The notes under the pieces are model-generated. The model was not told where the DNA came from and searched no databases. It worked only from the letters and a program-made list of their open reading frames with translations. A stretch of 64,000 nt of DNA. It comes from Olsenella_K absiana. Its GTDB lineage: Bacteria > Actinomycetota > Coriobacteriia > Coriobacteriales > Atopobiaceae. The stretch's first letter is position 1. Each line of letters begins with the position of its first letter. The stretch covers positions 248,001-312,000 of the forward strand of contig NZ_JAZGJQ010000003.1 in the NCBI RefSeq assembly GCF_036408855.1, written 5' to 3'. The position numbers were made by a program, and so were the translations under genes. This document shows, in pieces, positions 61,034 to 64,000 of the stretch.

Positions 61034-62272
61034 ATGCGTTTTTGCAGGCGACTCGTCGTCTCCATCTCGGCGGCGGCAATCATCGCGGCTGGCATTGCAC
61101 CAACCAGCGCGCTCGCCGAGGACCTCGACTCCGCACGCTCCTCGCTCGACGCGTACGGCCGGAGCCTCTCGGACTACCAGACCGCGCTCTCGACGAGCTC
61201 GGAGGACCTCGAGGGCATCAAGGGACAGATCTCGCAGAAGCAGCAGGAGATCGACGACACGCAGGCTCGCTACGACGCCGTCAAGGCGCGGCTCTCGGAG
61301 CGCATGCGCGCCAGCTACATGGATGGCAATACCACCATGCTCGACGTGGTCCTGAGCTCCGACAGCTTCGAGCAGTTCGTGAGCAACGTCTACTACCTCT
61401 CCAAGGTCAACCAGAACGACAAGAGCACGCTCGAGCAGACCAAGGCGCTGAGCGACCAGCTCTACGCTGAGAAGTGCGACCTCGACGCCCGAGAGGCCGC
61501 GGCCGAGCAGGCCGTCGCGGACGCTCAGAAGATGGCGGACGAGTACTCCTCCAAGCTCGCCGAGGTCCAGTCCTACTACAACGCGCTGCCAGACGACGTG
61601 AAGCAGGCTATCGCCGACGAGGTGCAGAGCCGCGCCGCTGCGGACGGGATCCAGACGACGAGCCAGGGCGTGGTTACGGACACGCTGCTCAACGCCGTGT
61701 CGTCCGTGGCCCAGGCCAACTACCGGCAGGCCGAGGCGAGCGGTGACTACTCCAAGGTCCAGGGGGATGCGGCCATCTCCACGACGGCTGGCGCGGTCAG
61801 CGCGGGCGGCGGCGACGCGAGCGTCTTCGCAGGCTCCGCTGGCCAGCCCTCGGGCGGCTCCGCCTCAGGCTCCGGCTCCTCGAGCGCGAGCAGGGGCTCC
61901 GCAGGGTCGTCGGGCTCCGCGGGAGGCTCCTGGCTCGACCGCGCGAACTCCTACCTCGGCACGCCCTACGTCTACGGGGGGTCCAGCAGCTCCGGCACGG
62001 ACTGCTCGGGCTTCGTCAACCTCGTCTACGGCGGTTCGCGTGGGCGCACCACCTACGACATGATGAGCTCCGCGCAGGGCGACGGCACCTGGCACACGGA
62101 CTTCGACAACATGCAGCCCGGAGACGTCATCATCACGAGCGGTGGCAACCACGTGGGCATCTACGCCGGCAATGGCAAGATGTACAACGCCACCAAGCCG
62201 GGGGAGGACGTACGCCTGAGCGACCTCACGTACTTCGACAAGGTCGGCTACATCCCGGGCTCCCAGTACTAG
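61034..62272 (+). CDS. Secreted NlpC/P60 peptidoglycan hydrolase with coiled-coil domain
   Basis: 412 aa, with the ATG behind GGGAGAAAGG. Signal peptide of about 33 residues (hydrophobic core, then SALAED). A long PcsB/RipC-like coiled coil (about 35-215) is followed by a Ser/Gly-rich linker (about 250-305) and the C-terminal NlpC/P60 domain. Catalytic residues are Cys324 (TDCSGFV), His373 (GGNHVGIYAG) and polar Asn385. Cuts D-Glu-meso-Dap-type bonds in peptide stems, by family. The coiled coil suggests control by an FtsEX-like partner, which is inference. Confidence 0.92.
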   Translation: MRFCRRLVVSISAAAIIAAGIAPTSALAEDLDSARSSLDAYGRSLSDYQTALSTSSEDLEGIKGQISQKQQEIDDTQARYDAVKARLSERMRASYMDGNTTMLDVVLSSDSFEQFVSNVYYLSKVNQNDKSTLEQTKALSDQLYAEKCDLDAREAAAEQAVADAQKMADEYSSKLAEVQSYYNALPDDVKQAIADEVQSRAAADGIQTTSQGVVTDTLLNAVSSVAQANYRQAEASGDYSKVQGDAAISTTAGAVSAGGGDASVFAGSAGQPSGGSASGSGSSSASRGSAGSSGSAGGSWLDRANSYLGTPYVYGGSSSSGTDCSGFVNLVYGGSRGRTTYDMMSSAQGDGTWHTDFDNMQPGDVIITSGGNHVGIYAGNGKMYNATKPGEDVRLSDLTYFDKVGYIPGSQY

Positions 62273-62333
62273 CCGCGCGCTCGCGGGGAGCTGGCCTCGC
62301 CTGAGTGGCGGGTTCGCCGAGAAGAACCCACGC

Positions 62334-62362
62334 TTGCCACGGGAGGCGCGGGGTGCTACATT
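62334..62362 (+). promoter_or_regulatory. Promoter of tRNA-Pro (+ strand copy)
   Basis: TTGCCA (62334-62339), 17-bp spacer ending TG-C, TACATT (62357-62362). A strong extended promoter. Confidence 0.8.
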
Positions 62363-62389
62363 AGTCCTTGCGCGTCGACGAGACGCATC

Positions 62390-62466
<77 letters not shown>

Positions 62467-62474
62467 GGAAATGC

Positions 62475-62507
62475 AAGGTCAGAGGCTTAGGCCTCTGACC
62501 TTTTTCT
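62475..62507 (+). terminator. Terminator of tRNA-Pro (+ strand copy)
   Basis: A 12-bp stem (62475-62486 with 62491-62502) with a TTAG loop and a T-rich run. Confidence 0.92.
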
Positions 62508-62533
62508 TTCTTGAAGCAAGGAGGGGGCCGTTT

Positions 62534-62575
62534 TGCACCAAGCGTGCACCAAATCTGGGCCCTCTCTTGCACCAA
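62534..62575 (+). repeat. Three direct TGCACCAA repeats, possible integrase arm sites
   Basis: TGCACCAA at 62534-62541, 62545-62552 and 62568-62575, spaced 11 and 23 bp, i.e. on about the same helix face, 70-110 bp after the tRNA-Pro 3' end. Similar short repeats next to a tRNA attachment site are bound by tyrosine integrases. No integrase is in the window. The rest of 62510-62690 holds nothing recognised. Confidence 0.5.
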
Positions 62576-62690
62576 AGCGCGAATCGCAAGCGGTAGCTGG
62601 TTTGGCAAGCTTGCATAATATGGAATCCTATTCTTGATAGGCAAATGTTCGTGGCGAGGGCAGCATCCCTCTACTGCCATTTCGGGGGTA

Positions 62691-63542
62691 ATGATGAATG
62701 AGCCCATAGAAGACCCGGGCATTTCCAAAGGATACATGGTGCGTAAACTCATCCGTAGGAGGGAGATTGAGGGCACTCGCTGGTGGATTAGAGAGTTCGA
62801 CTTGGAGAGGCGCCTTGCCGTCACCTTCGACAACGTTCTTTACCGACGTAAGAACTACCAGCGTGCGTTCTTCATGAACGCCGACGAGGACATGCGTGCC
62901 TTGCTTGACGATGCTGACTATGAGTGGTGGACGAAGCAGAAGGGCCTCTCAGTCGACCGCACTCCAGCTGATATGCGGGAGCTGATGACTCCTTTCGGCC
63001 CGTTCACCTTCGAGTCGGGAGGGGTTTCCCTGCCCCTAAGGGTTACGGACGAGACTGCAGAGGCATTCACGGTATATCGCCATGATGACCGTCCCTGCGG
63101 TTCGCCGGACAGGGTGTATCTTGTCGAGGCCGACATATCAGATTTGTCGGTCGGAGATGTTGCCGCCCCGAAATGCGGTTTCTTATCGCTCGAAATCGCG
63201 GACTGTGGGAGCGACGAGCGCGTAGATTACGAGGTACATACCTCAGAGGGATTCACCATCGGGTTCGGGTACTACGACGACGAGGAATACATCAACCACA
63301 CCGGAAGCCATGTTGCACTCCTCCTTGGGTGGGATGGAAACCGTCACATAATCGATGAGCTTAGCCGTGTGGGTGCTGACGTTCCGGAGGAAAACCTACG
63401 GGGTAGCGGATATCTAGTGGTTAGGGACCCCCAAGAACAAGGTGCAAAGAGCTCGATTCCCTTCCGGCTCGCCTGGCGTAAAGGAGCTGATGACTTGAGC
63501 GTGGACATCGTGGCATGGTCGGCGTGCTGGGGTGCATGGTGA
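62691..63542 (+). CDS. Hypothetical protein in an accessory region
   Basis: 283 aa from the ATG at 62691 (a second ATG follows at once), behind a GGGGG ribosome site. Codon usage has many more A/T-ending codons than the core genes, which suggests transfer. It is a soluble protein without signal peptide or membrane segment. The N-terminal 90 residues are basic and Trp/Tyr-rich (GTRWWIREFDLERRLAVTF in pieces). The middle and C-terminal parts look beta-rich, with several Asp/Glu clusters (GYYDDEEYINH, VSLPLRVTDE). No family or motif recognised. Confidence 0.65.
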   Translation: MMNEPIEDPGISKGYMVRKLIRRREIEGTRWWIREFDLERRLAVTFDNVLYRRKNYQRAFFMNADEDMRALLDDADYEWWTKQKGLSVDRTPADMRELMTPFGPFTFESGGVSLPLRVTDETAEAFTVYRHDDRPCGSPDRVYLVEADISDLSVGDVAAPKCGFLSLEIADCGSDERVDYEVHTSEGFTIGFGYYDDEEYINHTGSHVALLLGWDGNRHIIDELSRVGADVPEENLRGSGYLVVRDPQEQGAKSSIPFRLAWRKGADDLSVDIVAWSACWGAW

Positions 63543-63655
63543 TAAACGGCTGTGTGGAACCCCAGCATGAGACGCTACGGTCACATGATTAGCCGCGCAT
63601 TATCGGAAAGCATGGCTCCGGTCCCTATGGGGTTTTAGATTCATATTCTTGATGC

Positions 63656-63832
63656 GTGACGGAGGCGTCACGCCATGGGGGCAAATCGTCACGCAATGGG
63701 CCGGACTTCGTCACCCTAACGCCCTCATCGCGTGACGAGTCCCCGTTAGTGGGTGACATCTTGTCACGGAATGAATCGTGGAGAATCGAACGTGTGACGC
63801 CATGGTCACACATTGCCTCCCGATTGCGTGAC
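63656..63832. repeat. Helically phased array of GTGAC/GTCAC motifs
   Basis: Ten copies of GTGAC (either orientation; wider consensus GYGTGACG) at 63656, 63667, 63688, 63710, 63732, 63753, 63763, 63794, 63805 and 63828. Centre spacings are 11, 21, 22, 22, 21, 10, 31, 11 and 23 bp, close to whole helical turns. Three inverted pairs GTGAC-N5/6-GTCAC occur (63656-63671, 63753-63767, 63794-63809). One outlier lies at 63580-63584. The array ends about 130 bp before the transposase-like gene. Interpreted as a cooperative protein-binding region. Flanking sequence 63543-63655 holds nothing else recognised. Confidence 0.75.
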
Positions 63833-63874
63833 GGTGTCATCACACGTCGCGTGAGGGTGGACTCTCTTTAGGCG

Positions 63875-63904
63875 TTGGCGTGATTGTTGACGCCGGGCGA
63901 TAAT
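63875..63904 (+). promoter_or_regulatory. Candidate promoter of the transposase-like gene
   Basis: TTGGCG (63875-63880), 18-bp spacer, GATAAT (63899-63904), giving a leader of about 50 nt before 63963. Confidence 0.4.
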
Positions 63905-63962
63905 CGCCACCGGGGACTGCGGTGGGAATCTTGGACCAAGAAAAGGTTACACGGAGGACCGC

Positions 63963-64000
63963 ATGTACAGCACAGAGCAGCGCAAGCTGGCAATCGAGAT
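63963..64000 (+). CDS. Start of a probable IS3-type transposase orfA (cut by window end)
   Basis: Only 12 codons are visible (MYSTEQRKLAIE), behind an ACGGAGGA ribosome site. Coriobacterial IS3-family OrfA-like transposases begin in a very similar way, as I recall. This supports a mobile element but is too short to be sure. It continues beyond the window. Confidence 0.5.
   Translation, partial: MYSTEQRKLAIE

Noticed and set aside
63580..63832. A CRISPR array
   Set aside because: The repeated unit is only 5-8 bp, occurs in both orientations and has 5-26 bp between copies. No cas genes are present.
63656..63871. Small open frames through the GTGAC array on both strands
   Set aside because: They lack ribosome sites, and their open state follows from the repeated motif. 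The phased repeat explains the sequence better.

Overview
This window comes from the chromosome of a very GC-rich bacterium, most likely an actinomycete of the class Coriobacteriia (Atopobiaceae/Olsenella-like). That placement is inferred from three things: the strong G/C third-position bias, the housekeeping gene order, and an FHA (GarA-like) gene followed directly by a MerR-type (FtsR-like) regulator, a pair typical of Actinomycetota. Almost all of the window is conserved core genome on the + strand, in dense operons with ATGA, GTGA and TGATG stop/start overlaps.

Layout. 1-3158: the C-terminal two thirds of pyruvate phosphate dikinase with a strong terminator, then a membrane-anchored DUF6273-type protein. 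3257-10148: rplS with promoter and terminator, then rnhB, yraN, comM, dprA (frameshifted), trmFO and a Xer recombinase. 10237-19058: rpsB-tsf, then pyrH-frr-uppS-cdsA-dxr-rseP-ispG, joining translation, envelope lipid synthesis, the MEP isoprenoid pathway and a site-2 protease. 19157-21989: proS and an FMN-dependent alpha-hydroxy-acid dehydrogenase-type protein. 22015-24001: a divergent accessory-looking pair, a ClpX-like AAA+ ATPase on the - strand and an RNase HI-fold protein on the + strand, with a perfect palindrome between them. 24087-25194: tRNA-Met, tRNA-Ala and tRNA-Val with promoters and terminators.

25213-45269: a VOC protein, two ABC-F ATPases, an M50 protease, scpA-scpB-rluB, a histidine phosphatase, a fused cmk-plsC, ispH, a DUF512 radical-SAM-like protein, der, plsY, gpsA, a cysteine desulfurase, coaBC and nfo. 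Phospholipid synthesis is spread across this region: plsC, plsY and gpsA here, cdsA and a CDP-alcohol phosphatidyltransferase elsewhere. 45281-49059: a heterodimeric ABC exporter behind two strong inverted repeats. 49214-51868: a cysteine hydrolase, a hotdog thioesterase and two membrane proteins. 51967-62466: two identical tRNA-Pro(GGG) genes in opposite orientation bracket a degenerate SF1-helicase-like protein, a phosphatidyltransferase, a D-Ala-D-Ala carboxypeptidase, a GcvT-fold protein, RidA, the FHA/MerR pair, apt and an NlpC/P60 hydrolase.

62467-64000: the composition changes abruptly at the 3' end of tRNA-Pro and looks horizontally acquired. It holds phased TGCACCAA repeats (possible integrase arm sites), one unrecognised gene, a helically phased array of GTGAC/GTCAC motifs, and the start of a probable transposase cut off by the window edge. 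The best candidates for new biology are the phased GTGAC array, the Walker-less helicase-like protein, the ClpX-like/RNase H pair, the cmk-plsC fusion and the RseP homologue with an inserted winged-helix-like segment.
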